A stretch of 64,000 bases of DNA, from contig CM035806.1 in assembly GCA_020466095.1 (NCBI GenBank), forward strand, positions 62,399,639 through 62,463,638, written 5' to 3'. Made by a program: the position numbers and the translations under genes. Source of the DNA: Chlorops oryzae (taxonomy: Eukaryota > Arthropoda > Insecta > Diptera > Chloropidae). This document shows positions 1 through 10,576 of the stretch, in pieces; positions within the stretch are counted from its first letter, which is position 1; each line of letters begins with the position of its first letter. Below the pieces are notes generated by a model. The model was not told where the DNA came from. It saw only the letters and a list, made by a program, of their open reading frames with translations, and did no database searches.

Positions 1-2
1 TT

Positions 3-2741
3 ACAGTTATGAGCTGCTATCTCACTCCCAGTGATTGTGTTGAAAATTTTGAACAGAAACTCAATGCAATCGAGGATCAAGCGCTCCAGCTGAACTCCAA
101 GCTGATCATAGCTGGAGACTTTAATTCAAAAGCGATAGAATGGGGCTCGCAAACTACGAACTCCAGAGGAAGACGAGTTCTGGACATGGCCGCAAGACTA
201 GGACTCGTTATTGCAAACACGGGGAGTGTTCCGACGTTCCAAAGAACAGGATGCGAAGGCACAATCCCTGACATAACACTGGTGTCAGAGAGAATAGCAA
301 GAAGAATAATGAACTGGAAAGTACTGGACGACTTTACGGGAAGTGACCACCAGTACATCGGTTTTGAGGTAGACATGGGTGACAGACCAAACCAAACCCA
401 ACCGAAAAGAACCACATGCATTTGGGCGGTGAAGAAACTTAACCCAGCTGCATTCCTAAACGTGCTAGACGAGAACATGGACGAATCACAGGCCCTTGCC
501 GGAGCAGGAAACGTCGTGAAACACACCGTTCGCGCCATATCACGAGCATGCAATGCAGCAATGCCGAAAATTGCAGGAAGTAGAAAGAGGAAAGCTGCTT
601 ATTGGTGGAACGAAGAGATCGCAGAACTGCGGAGCAAGTGCCTCCAGGCGCGGAGAAAACTGACTCGAGCAAGAAGTCGAGGCCATGCTGTGACCGAGCG
701 TGATAACCTGAAAGCTGCCAGAAGAGCTCTGAACTTCGCTATTGAGAGCAGCAAAAGAAGAAAATGGAAAGAGCTGTGCAATGACCTAAATACTGATCCC
801 TGGGGACTAGGCTACAAGGTCGTAATGAGGAAGCTCGGGGCCTTGGGGCCAGCTCCTGAGATTGAAGCGAATTACATGGAAGAGATCGTGAACTCACTCT
901 TCCCCGACCACGTAAGACGGATCGACCCCCAAACGACTGACGTCGGGGCTCCCCCACTGTTTACCGAGAACGAGCTCAGGATAGCAGCAGCGTCCTTAAA
1001 AAACAACAAGGCACCTGGACCCGACGGTATCCCATCAGAGGTACTAAAATTGATTGCAGACGCTCGCCCACACCTATTGCTTGATATGTACAACTCTTGC
1101 TTGACGGAAGGGCTTTTTCCAGAGGTATGGAAGAGACAGCAGCTAACGCTTATAGAAAAAGGGAAAGGTAATTTAAACAGCCCGAGTGCTTACCGACCGC
1201 TATGTATGCTCGACACAGCAGGAAAGCTGCTGGAACGCTTGATAAAGCCACGACTTTCAGAGGCCATTGCTAGCGCTGGCGGGCTCTCAGCCAGACAACA
1301 TGGGTTTCGGCCAGGAAGGTCAACGGTGGGAGCCATAGAGGACGTAGTAACATCGTTTGAGCGCGAACAGAGAAGAAACTCCTTTTCGAGACGACTAGTG
1401 CTAATAGCAGCCTTGGATGTTAAAAATGCCTTTAATAGTCTGCGGTGGATCGACGCTATAACAGCTCTAGAGAGGAGATTCAGAGTCCCCACATACCTCA
1501 TGAGAATGATCCGCAGCTACCTAAGTGATCGCAAATTGCTCTACAATACAAGCGACGGTCTGAAGACGAAGCCCATTACTTCCGGGGCGGCGCAGGGTTC
1601 AATTCTAGGCCCTGACCTCTGGAACGTTAGCTACAACGAAATCTTCGAGATTGAGATGCCAGAGGGCTCGCATCTTGTCGGCTACGCCGATGACGTTGCT
1701 GCAGTCATCACGGCGCGAAACACAAACGAAGCACAGCTGAGGCTAAACCAAGTAATGATCCGCACCATGGATTGGCTCAGATCACACGGCCTTGCACTGG
1801 CAGGCGAAAAAACGGAGCTCATCCTCCTCACCCGACGCCGTATACCACGAGAAATGGAGATGACAGTCTGTAACACGACTGTCAAAACGAAAAAAGAAGT
1901 CCGATACCTCGGGATTTGGCTCGATCCTAAAATGACATTCTGGCGGCAGATAAACTATGCGGTTGAAAAAGCTTCGAAAGCCTCAGCGTCGCTAAGCAAG
2001 CTAATGGCAAATATCGGAGGCCCAACAGAAGGGAAACGAAGAATCTTGATGGGAGTAGTAAACGCTGTACTTCTTTATGGCGCTGAAGTATGGGCAGATG
2101 AAATGAAAGTGAAGCAAAAATGCCTAGCGCTTGCAAAAGTGCAGACAACAGCAGCTCTCAGGGTAGCTTCAGCATACCGCACCGTCTCCAGAGCAGCTAT
2201 ACTTGTCATAAGCAGCTCAAAACCAATAGACCTCATGGCCATGGAACGTAGGCAGGCGTACTTAGCACGCCAAGCAGAAGGCGAAGGTGTGAGGATGAAT
2301 CCCAACGATTTAACGATGCGACTCTGGCAGACCCGTTGGGAAAACGAAACAAGCGGCAGATGGACAGCTCAACTAATACCTGATTTGCGGAAATGGTCTG
2401 AAAGGGGACATGGGGAGGTAAACTTTTACTTCACCCAATTTCTCTCTGGACACGGCTATTTTTGTAAATACCTTTCGCAAATGGGAATTAGAGAACACCA
2501 ATCGTGTATATACGGGGATTCTGAAGTAGACGATGCAAACCACACATTCTTTGAATGTTCCCAGTGGGCAGCGGCTAGAGCGAGCCTAGAAAGCACGCTG
2601 CGCGGCACCTGGACCCCGGAGAATGCAGTCCGACTAGCCCTGGAAAGCGCAGAAAAGTGGTCAGCAGTAGACAGATACATCAAGACGGTACTACAAACCA
2701 AAAAGAGGCGCCTGGACACAGGCACAACAGCGGCGCAATAA
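3..2741 (+). CDS. LINE ORF2: endonuclease (C-terminal part), reverse transcriptase, zinc knuckle
   Basis: This is the replication protein of a non-LTR element: it nicks target DNA and reverse transcribes the element RNA there. The frame is open from base 3, and the ATG at 9 is probably internal. Seen in order, numbering from that ATG: an APE-type endonuclease with AGDFNS near residue 35 and SDHQYI near 115; the RT thumb/finger signature KAPGPDGIPSEV; HGFRPGRST; the catalytic block ALDVKNAFNS; and GYADD at residues 558-562. Near residue 840 is a C-terminal CCHC-like knuckle with spacing typical of R1/TRAS/RT1 elements. No stop interrupts 910 codons, so this copy may be young. R1 clade is my best assignment; a related EN-RT clade is possible. 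Confidence 0.9.
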   Translation, partial: TVMSCYLTPSDCVENFEQKLNAIEDQALQLNSKLIIAGDFNSKAIEWGSQTTNSRGRRVLDMAARLGLVIANTGSVPTFQRTGCEGTIPDITLVSERIARRIMNWKVLDDFTGSDHQYIGFEVDMGDRPNQTQPKRTTCIWAVKKLNPAAFLNVLDENMDESQALAGAGNVVKHTVRAISRACNAAMPKIAGSRKRKAAYWWNEEIAELRSKCLQARRKLTRARSRGHAVTERDNLKAARRALNFAIESSKRRKWKELCNDLNTDPWGLGYKVVMRKLGALGPAPEIEANYMEEIVNSLFPDHVRRIDPQTTDVGAPPLFTENELRIAAASLKNNKAPGPDGIPSEVLKLIADARPHLLLDMYNSCLTEGLFPEVWKRQQLTLIEKGKGNLNSPSAYRPLCMLDTAGKLLERLIKPRLSEAIASAGGLSARQHGFRPGRSTVGAIEDVVTSFEREQRRNSFSRRLVLIAALDVKNAFNSLRWIDAITALERRFRVPTYLMRMIRSYLSDRKLLYNTSDGLKTKPITSGAAQGSILGPDLWNVSYNEIFEIEMPEGSHLVGYADDVAAVITARNTNEAQLRLNQVMIRTMDWLRSHGLALAGEKTELILLTRRRIPREMEMTVCNTTVKTKKEVRYLGIWLDPKMTFWRQINYAVEKASKASASLSKLMANIGGPTEGKRRILMGVVNAVLLYGAEVWADEMKVKQKCLALAKVQTTAALRVASAYRTVSRAAILVISSSKPIDLMAMERRQAYLARQAEGEGVRMNPNDLTMRLWQTRWENETSGRWTAQLIPDLRKWSERGHGEVNFYFTQFLSGHGYFCKYLSQMGIREHQSCIYGDSEVDDANHTFFECSQWAAARASLESTLRGTWTPENAVRLALESAEKWSAVDRYIKTVLQTKKRRLDTGTTAAQ

Positions 2742-2979
2742 GTTATAATAATAACTTTCAGACAGGATGTGTGTGGCCCGAAGTAATATCGTATGATAGT
2801 TCCGGGCCATGCAATTTATCATCATCCTGGAAAAGGGGAAGGTTTTAGCAGGTCAGCGACTCTGACATTGTGTCAGTTTCGCGAACCCTGCACTACTCAT
2901 TGTGGAGATGTCCCTATGAGTGTGTGAAGACATTTCCTTACCCCAGCCTCGAAAAAAAAAAAAAAAAAAAAAAAAAAAA
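2742..2979 (+). other. LINE 3' UTR and poly(A) tail
   Basis: Non-coding, less AT-rich than the flanks, and ending in a pure A28 tract directly before unrelated AT-rich DNA. The abrupt composition change at 2980 marks the insertion junction. Confidence 0.85.
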
Positions 2980-3481
2980 CTATCTGCAGGTTAACACTTT
3001 GTTAAATTCTTTTGCTAAAAGATAATTTAAATTTTTGTAGTTTATCGGTAACGGGTGTGACAGTCTAAGGTTAACTTTCCAAACGTCTGTAAAAATTTCA
3101 ACATATAACCTAAAGCATTCTACTTTTTCTGCAAACCAGATAAAATTACATACTTTTAGCTGATATCTATTTGTGCTGCCACATATTCAAAAACAGCTTG
3201 TAGCGAAAGCTCAAAAAAGGGGTAATTTTTTTTGTTTGCGATATGTTTAAATAGCACTATTTCAAAATTAATTTGTATACAAACCATATATATTTTTTAA
3301 TATTACTCTACATGAAAAAAATGATGCATGTATATATGTTTTAATAAGAAGAACAAAAATGTGTTAAAGTGTGATTTTTTTTGCGGTTGCACAGGGTACG
3401 TTTTCGTGGAAATGCCCAGATAGCAACACATGTATAGTTTTAAGGTTTATGACCTATATATTTTTTTTGTCTTTTGAATAG
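2980..3481. other. AT-rich stretch without recognisable gene
   Basis: No open frame of note and no TIR found. It ends in a pyrimidine tract and AG (3480-3481) that look like a 3' splice site for the exon that follows, so part of it may be an intron of an old DUF4806-type gene. Confidence 0.4.
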
Positions 3482-3612
3482 ATGCAAGAATCGAGCGTGG
3501 GTTGGAAGGGGAACATTTGGCCCACGATAGCAAATCTTTTTTCCAGTTTGCTAAAAATCGCCAAAAGCAGAGAGCTGAGGATAACCCGAAAAGGTTAAAT
3601 GAAGAAATTTAA
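3482..3612 (+). pseudogene. terminal exon of a DUF4806-type gene (fragment)
   Basis: After a good acceptor (T-rich tract plus AG) a 43-codon frame ends in TAA. It contains the peptide SFFQFAKNRQKQRAED. The two copies of the element at 23731-26191 encode FFQFARNRQKLKAAK at the end of their own last exon, so these are homologous C-terminal exons. DUF4806 proteins of insects commonly end in such a basic F-x2-FA-x-NRQ segment. No upstream exon of the gene is visible here; I treat it as a relic left beside the T1 insertion. Confidence 0.45.
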
Positions 3613-3648
3613 AAACTAAATGGAAAAACAAAATATATTTGTATATAT

Positions 3649-4513
3649 GGGTCATTCTTTTACAAACCGTACGGATTTAATAAAAAAAAAATTACCGATG
3701 TCTTCAAATTGGATGAAAAATTGCATACTATACAATTGAACAGATTTAATTAACATGTCATTCAAGATTTCGCTCTAAAAAATTTTTTTTCGAAAATATC
3801 CACACATGAATGTTCGATGATCTCGTTGATTTTCGAAAATCCTCTCTCACTTGAAGTGCATTATCTCGACTTGTATTAATCGGATCAATGTCGGGTTTTT
3901 TTTATTTTGTACTTTGTTACAATAGCTTTTAAAATATAATAAAAAAAATTTTTTTTTCTTAAACAAATTATATTAATAACAATTATATTTTTTAAACCGT
4001 TAAAACATGCCTTAGCCCCAGGTAAAATCCATTCAAAAAAATATCAGCTTATTCTCCATTCTTTTAAGCGGAAAATATATTTTTCCCAAGATGGAGTCTT
4101 TCTTAGATTGGCAGATATTAAATATTTACGAGCGCAAGTCGAGTTAAGTCAATGTCGCAACGTGTTAAACAATTGCAATCGAGCACGCTGCTGTATGAAG
4201 TTAGTGGGCGTAGAGCGTACGTTTGTCATTTATTCGTTCAAACTGTTTTTAAGTGAAGTTAAAAAAAGAGTTCAGAACAATTTCATAAGAATTTTAACCC
4301 CCAATTTGTTGACAAAGTTTTTAATTTATAACTCGTTTTAATGCAATTTAAATCAAAACTCCTATGTTTTTCTTGTATTTATTTTTATATTCTCTCTCAA
4401 CAAATTTGGCGTAAATTTATTAAATTATAATAGAGCACATAAAATAAAAAAATATACATTTTGTTGATGTATTCGACGTAAAAATTTTATTGTAAGACCT
4501 TAACTATGATTGA
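3649..4513 (+). repeat. left inverted arm of T1
   Basis: Reverse complement of 15370-16221. Short open frames inside (for example 4108-4341) are duplicated in the other arm (15539-15772) with a single amino-acid change. That is what an inverted repeat produces by chance, so I do not call them genes. Confidence 0.85.
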
Positions 4514-4655
4514 AATTCGCAAAGGTTAAATAAATTGCAATCAAGCAGGCTGTGTGAACCACAAAGATTTTCATTCTGACGTTAGTTAATACCTTTGTCA
4601 TTTATTCGTTCAAACTGTTTAAGTGAAGTTAAAAAAAACGTGTAGTTGTAAAGGA

Positions 4656-4881
4656 ATGCCGAAATCAAAAAAATCAGCAAATAATTGGAAAATTCGAAAA
4701 TATCGATGTTTTAATATATTTGCTTTGATTCGTCATCGAAAGGAAAAAAAATCTTAGACGCGTTTCCAAACAACAGTTAGACGTTCTTAATGTAGCAGTG
4801 ACGGATGAGTCCATAGTTCAAAAAATTTGCAATACTTGTCGTTTGAAAGTGTCTTCATTACACACGAATCGGGAAAAAACG
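4656..4881 (+). pseudogene. T1 transposase, probable first exon
   Basis: An ATG at 4656 opens a lysine-rich frame that stops at TAG after an A8 run (4744-4751). Downstream of that run another frame encodes a segment with a CxxC pair (ICNTCRLKV) and ends at a donor-like GTAAAT (4882). One base more or fewer in the A-run would join them. A CxxC-bearing N-terminal exon before the exon at 5228 fits a DNA-binding domain. Exon 1 is inferred from splice signals only. Confidence 0.45.
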
Positions 4882-5227
4882 GTAAATTTCAGTCTTTATA
4901 ACAGTTTTCCCCTAACTCGAACTTCCATAACTTGAAAATTGTTATGAGTTCAATAAGAATATTAGCACTTGTGCTCTCCAAATCTAGCCACACACGTGGA
5001 GCCGCTAGCTAGTTTTTTTTTTTTTTTCTTTTTTCTTCGAAATGCAGACGGCGAGCGGTTTATTTAGAAATGTTTTGAAAATTTTCAAAATCAACGAACG
5101 GCTCGCAAACTAGCGTACACACGCGCAATATTTCAACAAGCAAAAAACCAGCGAACATGCTCGGCGTGTGTGGCGAGCTGAAGTCCAAGTTTTTGAAAAT
5201 ATTTGATTATTCTTTTGTTAATTTAAG

Positions 5228-5659
5228 GACGAGGAAAATGATGATTTTGATTCTGACGCACTAGAAATTGATGACGTTAACATGGAACGTTTGCCTGGAA
5301 GTCCCGATGTATCGTTTGAGAAAAACAGAGAGGTACTATCTGCAGCAATCGATAATATTAACCAGTGCTTGCAGTTACTCGAAATTTCGCCCATTCAACA
5401 AAGAAAAATTTCTCAACTGCGTTATTCTAATGAGAAATTGAAAGATGTTTCCGAAGCATTGGCTACAAAAGTTTTTCAACTTTCCACTAGCAGTAATGAT
5501 CATAGCGTTGAGGAAAATGATGAAAGCAATTTATTGCAAATTTTAAAAGAAGAATTTAACGCGACCACAGAACGTTCCAAAAAAATGAAAATTTTAACTC
5601 TTTTCAAGGACTGGCCTTTACGCAAAATCAAAAGTCATTTTCCCCTTGCTACTTCCCAT
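5228..5659 (+). CDS. T1 transposase, second exon (up to the 5662 insertion)
   Basis: The acceptor is AG at 5226-5227 (intron 4882-5227, 346 nt). The exon begins with an acidic segment, then the ATG at 5282, a leucine-rich helical stretch likely to coil, and the segment KMKILTLFKDWPLRKIKSHF. Similar sequences precede the catalytic core in a transposase-like family often annotated uncharacterized in arthropods and cnidarians. The frame runs on to 5713 only because it reads into the inserted element; the native frame leaves at the ATAT duplication and resumes at 7291. Confidence 0.7.
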
Positions 5660-5661
5660 AT

Positions 5662-7288
5662 GGGCAATTCCATTTGTTGGTACGTTACACTTTTTTTAAT
5701 TTTGGGCACATAACTTCTTAAGTTTTTTAAACACGATGTCGAGCTTTTCCAGTAAATAAAGATAGGCATGAGTTCTAGAAAATACAATATTTAATTTTGG
5801 AAAAAGTCCATGGGGCATCCTGGTAATGCTGATTAAAATGCGTTGGTACGTTACAAATTTTTCTAGCTGTTTTGAGAGAGCGGCAGATATTGTGAAAACT
5901 CTGCTCTCCTACTGAATGTAGTTTTACAAAATTTTTATGAATTATGTAAAAAAGGTTACTTTCGATGCTTTGCATTAAAAAACCCAAGAAATATGTGTTG
6001 ATAAATTTTAAAAAATATTATACGCCTGTTGGTACGTTACGTTGGTATGTTACATAAAAATTTTTGAAATCGAACTGTCATAGAGATATCAAAGTAAAAA
6101 AAAATTTTACAAAAGATTTGACCTAAATCTATAAAATTAACCTTCTGAATAGTATAGAAGCTTTTTATGCCCGGCAGACTTTGTGTGCCGGGAATACTAT
6201 CTTTTTGCAACTGTTTGAAACACCCAGGTGTTTCATCAAATGAGGGTACCTCCTGCTCATCAAGTAAAAAAATTAGGCGTGATCGTTTATGCTTTAAAAC
6301 TGTGTATGTCCAAAACAGGGTTGGATTGACGGTGGCTATATCGGGTTTGCACCCCCCTTTGGGAAATTTTGATAGTTTGGATGGTTTGTGCATATCAAAG
6401 ACGTCTATCCAACAAATATAAAAAATCAGGTGTGTGATTGGATTCCCGGGAATTCATTTCCCCGGGAAATTGAAATAAATACTCGGGAATTTAAATATGT
6501 TCGAAATTTTTTAATTCGAAAATTTTATCGTATAGCCGCTCTTTTGTTTTTGACAATGTCATTTCTTTCAAAATTTCCATACATTCTTCAAAATATTGGA
6601 GGAACGAAATTCCCTTTCCCCAAAATTTGGGGAAAGGGAATCCAATCACATGCCCGAATAAAAAATTTACAAACTAATTTTCAAGTTACATAGATCTTAG
6701 CACATTTGAAACTGCGACCGGTACCTTGTCAGGCTAACAATCATGAAAGCGTTGGTACGTTACAGCTTTTAAATGCTATTTAAAATTAAAAATAATCCAC
6801 AAATATAATTTTTTTAACGGTATTCTTTGAACAATTTCGAATACTTAGAGGAAAAAATAAAGAGCATTTATTTCATCGACATGCTTTACTTTGACACTAA
6901 CTTTGTTGCATTTAGCGTTGGTATGTTACACAAACTTTGCGGCCAAATGCAACACTGTCTGAGTCGCTTAAAATTATACTTTTCGTACTTTTGCCAGCTT
7001 AATCTAAATCTCTTGATTGTTAACCATAATTGGGCTTAGTTATATATCGAAAAATATATACATGTTTCATTTGCTGACCTTGGGAAAATTTTCGACGTTT
7101 GACATTTTTCGTCGAATAATTTAAGCTTTTCACAAAACACGCGTGTCCACTTGCGAAAAAAGGATGCACAATATGAATTTAACAGCAACGTATAGATTAC
7201 ATATCTGTTCAACTATTATTGATTTTTTTTTCCAACTTTAATCGAAAAAAATTTTTTTTTCTTCTCATCGATTTCTGTGGAATTGCCC
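5662..7288. mobile_element. non-autonomous DNA element in the T1 transposase
   Basis: An 11-bp terminal inverted repeat, GGGCAATTCCA...TGGAATTGCCC, flanked by ATAT (5658-5661 and 7289-7292). Because CCCATATG occurs on both sides and CATATG is palindromic, duplications of 4, 6 or 8 bp are all compatible. Removing it restores the host frame exactly (His-Met at 5657-5662 joins Met at 7291). It contains about six dispersed copies of GTTGGTACGTTAC or GTTGGTATGTTAC and no protein I recognise. Confidence 0.8.
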
Positions 7289-7290
7289 AT

Positions 7291-8229
7291 ATGATAACGA
7301 CTGCAAAAAAAATAGCTGAAGAAAAGGGAATTTTGTCGGATGCAACTCCAAAGAGCCACCCTTCTTTAGAAAGAGAAGTAGTACAATTGATAATTCATTT
7401 TTACGAACTGGATGAGAATAGTCGTGTAATGCCCGGTAAAAAGGATTTTGTTTCTGTCAAGATTGATGACAAACGGGTTCAAATGCAGAAAAGGTTACTG
7501 CTGATAAATTTGAGGGAACTTTATCAGTTGTTCAAGGAAACTTACCCTGAAGCTAAGTGTAGCTTTTCAAAATTTGCGTCCTTAAGACCACAATATTGCG
7601 TACTCGCGGGTGCAAGTGGCACACATTCAGTATGTGTTTGTACGATTCACGAAAATGTGAAATTAATGATTGAAGGATGTAATATGAAGAACCTTACGGC
7701 CGACAATCTCAATCCATTGAAAAATTATCACGACTGCTTGAAAAATATTATTTGCATTGAACCCACTAATAGTTGTTATTTCGGAGAGTGCTCCAAGTGT
7801 CCAGGTGCCGAGCATCTGATGGATATACTACAACAAACCTTTGAAGATAATTGCATTGACGAACTTAAATACAAACAGTGGACTAACGTTGACCGAACAA
7901 CATTGCAAATTATATCATCTCCAGTTGATGAATATTTGCAACAATTGAAGACTGGTTTAAAAAAATTACTACTGCACTCATTCTTGGTTCGAAAACAAAA
8001 TGAATTCATGAAGCATAAAAAGGAAGAACTAACAGAGAACGAGTGTATTGTAGTATGTGATTTTTCCGAAAATTACGCTTTTGTAATTCAAAACGCCGCG
8101 CAAGGCTTTCATTGGAATAATGATCAGGCTACAGTGCACCCATTTGCAATATATTACAGACACAATGATGGAAATATTCAAGTGAAAAGTCTCGTCATGA
8201 TATCGGAATGTTTGCACCACGACACTGTC
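7291..8229 (+). CDS. T1 transposase, central part
   Basis: The frame continues from 5659 after removal of the 5662-7288 insertion; the upstream start at 7219 lies in inserted DNA. It holds PGKKDFVSVKI, a CVCTIHENVKLM segment, a Cys cluster near residue 190 (CYFGECSKCPG), and CDFSENYAFVIQNAAQGFHW, whose Asp I take as the first catalytic acid. The function would be cut-and-paste transposition of T1. The frame is open throughout until BEL1 enters at 8232 (TSD GTCGC at 8227-8231). Confidence 0.75.
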
Positions 8230-8231
8230 GC

Positions 8232-8598
8232 TGATTACGCTTGTACTAGTTTGTACTAGCGGAGACTTTTAATAAAAATTCGAATCTTCAACAAAATCGA
8301 AAATGCAACCTTCTAGTTGAAGTGAACTTATGAGACTGATTTATTTGACTCCTTTTTAGTACAGCTTAGCTTAATGCTTAAGAGCGTTAGTAATTTTTAC
8401 AACGGAAAAACAAGAATAGAAAAAAAAAGGCAAAAAATCACGCATGGAGCGAATGGCCTGCAAACAAAAGGTATTGCAGGTAAATTATGGTACGATCTGT
8501 TACAGTCCGTTATAACAAAAATAAATGATGCACAGTGGGACTAGTGTGCTTAATTTTACAGTGGGCTGGTGTTAACAAGGAAGCGTAATGCTTCTCCA
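8232..8598 (-). repeat. BEL1 3' LTR
   Basis: 367 bp partner of 14506-14871. It starts after the first GTCGC copy in the T1 transposase codon series. Confidence 0.92.
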
Positions 8599-8611
8599 TA
8601 TTCCCCACCTT
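8599..8611 (-). promoter_or_regulatory. BEL1 polypurine tract
   Basis: The minus strand reads AAGGTGGGGAATA immediately before the 3' LTR, the position and composition of a plus-strand primer. Confidence 0.65.
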
Positions 8612-8712
8612 GAAAGATTCTCCTTTCAAAAATATAATCATACATTTTAATATGACAAATGAGTCTTTTACAAACAATCAAACGTTAATTTTAAAGTAAA
8701 TTACATCGGGAT

Positions 8713-10576
8713 TTAATGAATTGGCAGTGGGCAAATTTTATGTATATTACGTTTAATAATGCCTGACTGTGTCTTAATAGTAACTACTCTGACTAATTGA
8801 TCTTTTCCTGGTGTAACTGCTTGAATGCGTCCCAATACCCATTTCTGACATGGTATGTTGTCCTCAGAGATTAAGACCAATGTTCCAACTTGAATATTTG
8901 GGTTCTGCTTGTACCACTTATTACGAGTTTGGAGCGATAGTATGTACTCGCGAGACTATCGACGCCAGAAAATTTCCTTTATATGCTCAATCCGTTTCCA
9001 GCGATTAACTGGTGGAATGTTTAGCTAACTTTCAGGAATCTGCTCAGGAATGCAATTGATCGGTCGACCAATTAAAAAGTGACCCGGAGTTAATGCCTGG
9101 AACTCACTAGGATCTGATGACATCGCGCACAAGGGTCGGGAATTCATTATTGCCTCAATTTCAGCTGTGACCGTTGACAATTCTTCAAACGTTAACGAAT
9201 TTCCATTTGTATGGCGTATTAGCATCGATTTGGCGATTTTAATAGAACTTTCCCATAATCCACCCATGTGCGGTGAATTAGGCGGAATAAAATGAAAGTT
9301 GATGCCACGAGACGTGCAATTATCTTGAATGTTATTCATGGAGTCCTTTGAGTAGACTTGACTCATCATCTGGCGCAATTCCCTATTAGCGCCATGAAAA
9401 TTTGTACCGTTGTCGCAGTATATATCGGCGCTAAGCCCACGTCGGGCGACGAAACGTTTGAGTGCTTGAAGGAAAGCCTGTGATGACAAATCTGATACCA
9501 CCTCTAAGTGGCACGCTTTTGTTAAAAAACAAACAAACAGAGCTATATAAGCTTTAACGGGTCGTTTGCCGCGAAGTTTAAAATGTATATGAATGGGCCC
9601 AGCGAAGTCAACGCCAACTTTTTCAAACGCGTTCGTCCTTCCGATTACCCTTTCTTTAGGCAAATCTCCCATTAGTTGCTCAGCAAATTTTGGTCGATAC
9701 TTGAAACATATCATACATTTTCTGACAATTTTTTGAGTGATAGTATGCCCCTTAAGAATCCAAAATCGCTGTCTGACAAATGCTAGCAAGGCTAGTGGTC
9801 CTGCGTGTAAATTTATTTTATGCAAATACGATACTAAACTTTCAGTGAAAGCATGGTAAGTGGGAAGAATCGCAGGGTGTTGAGTGGTGAATTCTAAGTC
9901 TGACTTGGATAAACGACCTCCCACCCGCAAAATTGGAATCTCTCTAGTGGTGTCCATGAACGGATTCAATCTTTGCAGTTTTGACGATTTTATTTTGTTG
10001 TCATTGTTAATAGACCGAATTTCATTAGCGAAACTTGTATTTTGAACGTTATGGATAATATATTTCAATCCCATTCTTAATTCACGTACCGTTAAACGGG
10101 AGGCATATGGTGACCTGGGCTGTTGCAATCGCTTTAATTTGACATTGTTTACCCAGCGATATATAAAGGCAAAAATCCTATTCAGCTTCAAATAATTAGT
10201 CACAAATTTGCATTCTGAAATAATGTCAGCTGCGATGCCTGTATTTGTTATAAGTGTTACATGGTTTTTACGCTCCTTAACCGTTAACTGAGCAATTTCT
10301 TCTGCATTGATTTTTTGAGCGGGCCATTCTAACTTCATTGAGGCCAGGAATGGTGGTCCTTTAAACCACAACTCACTACTCAATAGGCTCGAAGGCCAAC
10401 AACCCCGCGATACTATATCAGCAGGATTACGTTTGGAATCAATCTTTCTCCATTCAGAATATTTTGTTAACTCCTGAATAAAGGTAACTCTGTTAGCTTC
10501 AAACACAGGCCACCGTGAGGGGTGAGACGCTAACCAATGCAGCACAATGGTTGAATCCGTCCAGTAGAAAAAACTG
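8713..10576 (-). pseudogene. BEL1 RNase H end, integrase and C-terminal tail
   Basis: A new frame begins upstream of 10545. The segment shows the end of RNase H ([13 protein letters not shown]), an HHCC integrase zinc domain, and an integrase core with [20 protein letters not shown] and GGLWESS (D, D, E). In-frame TAG codons lie at 9025-9027 and 8956-8958; beyond them the same frame continues through a recognisable integrase tail to TAA at 8713-8715. Both TAGs fall where Trp would suit, so TGG to TAG changes are likely. Confidence 0.85.

Larger units (their letters stand above)
1..2979 (+). mobile_element. non-LTR retrotransposon, R1-clade-like, 3' part
   Basis: The coding region is open to the window edge, so the element continues upstream. 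After the stop there is a 238-bp 3' UTR followed by 28 A residues (2952-2979), the expected end of a target-primed insertion. The UTR has no similarity I recognise. The target-site duplication cannot be seen because the 5' end lies outside the window. Confidence 0.9.

Noticed and set aside
77..2725. Many antisense frames opposite the LINE ORF
   Set aside because: Shadows of a GC-richer coding region; no domains.
4108..4341. 77-codon ORF, identical but for one residue to 15539-15772
   Set aside because: Both lie in the T1 inverted arms; the duplication is of DNA, not of a gene, and no domain is visible.
6167..6693. Two ORFs of 84 and 101 codons in the 5662-7288 element
   Set aside because: No recognisable domain; the region is a non-autonomous element and the frames include its repeated words.
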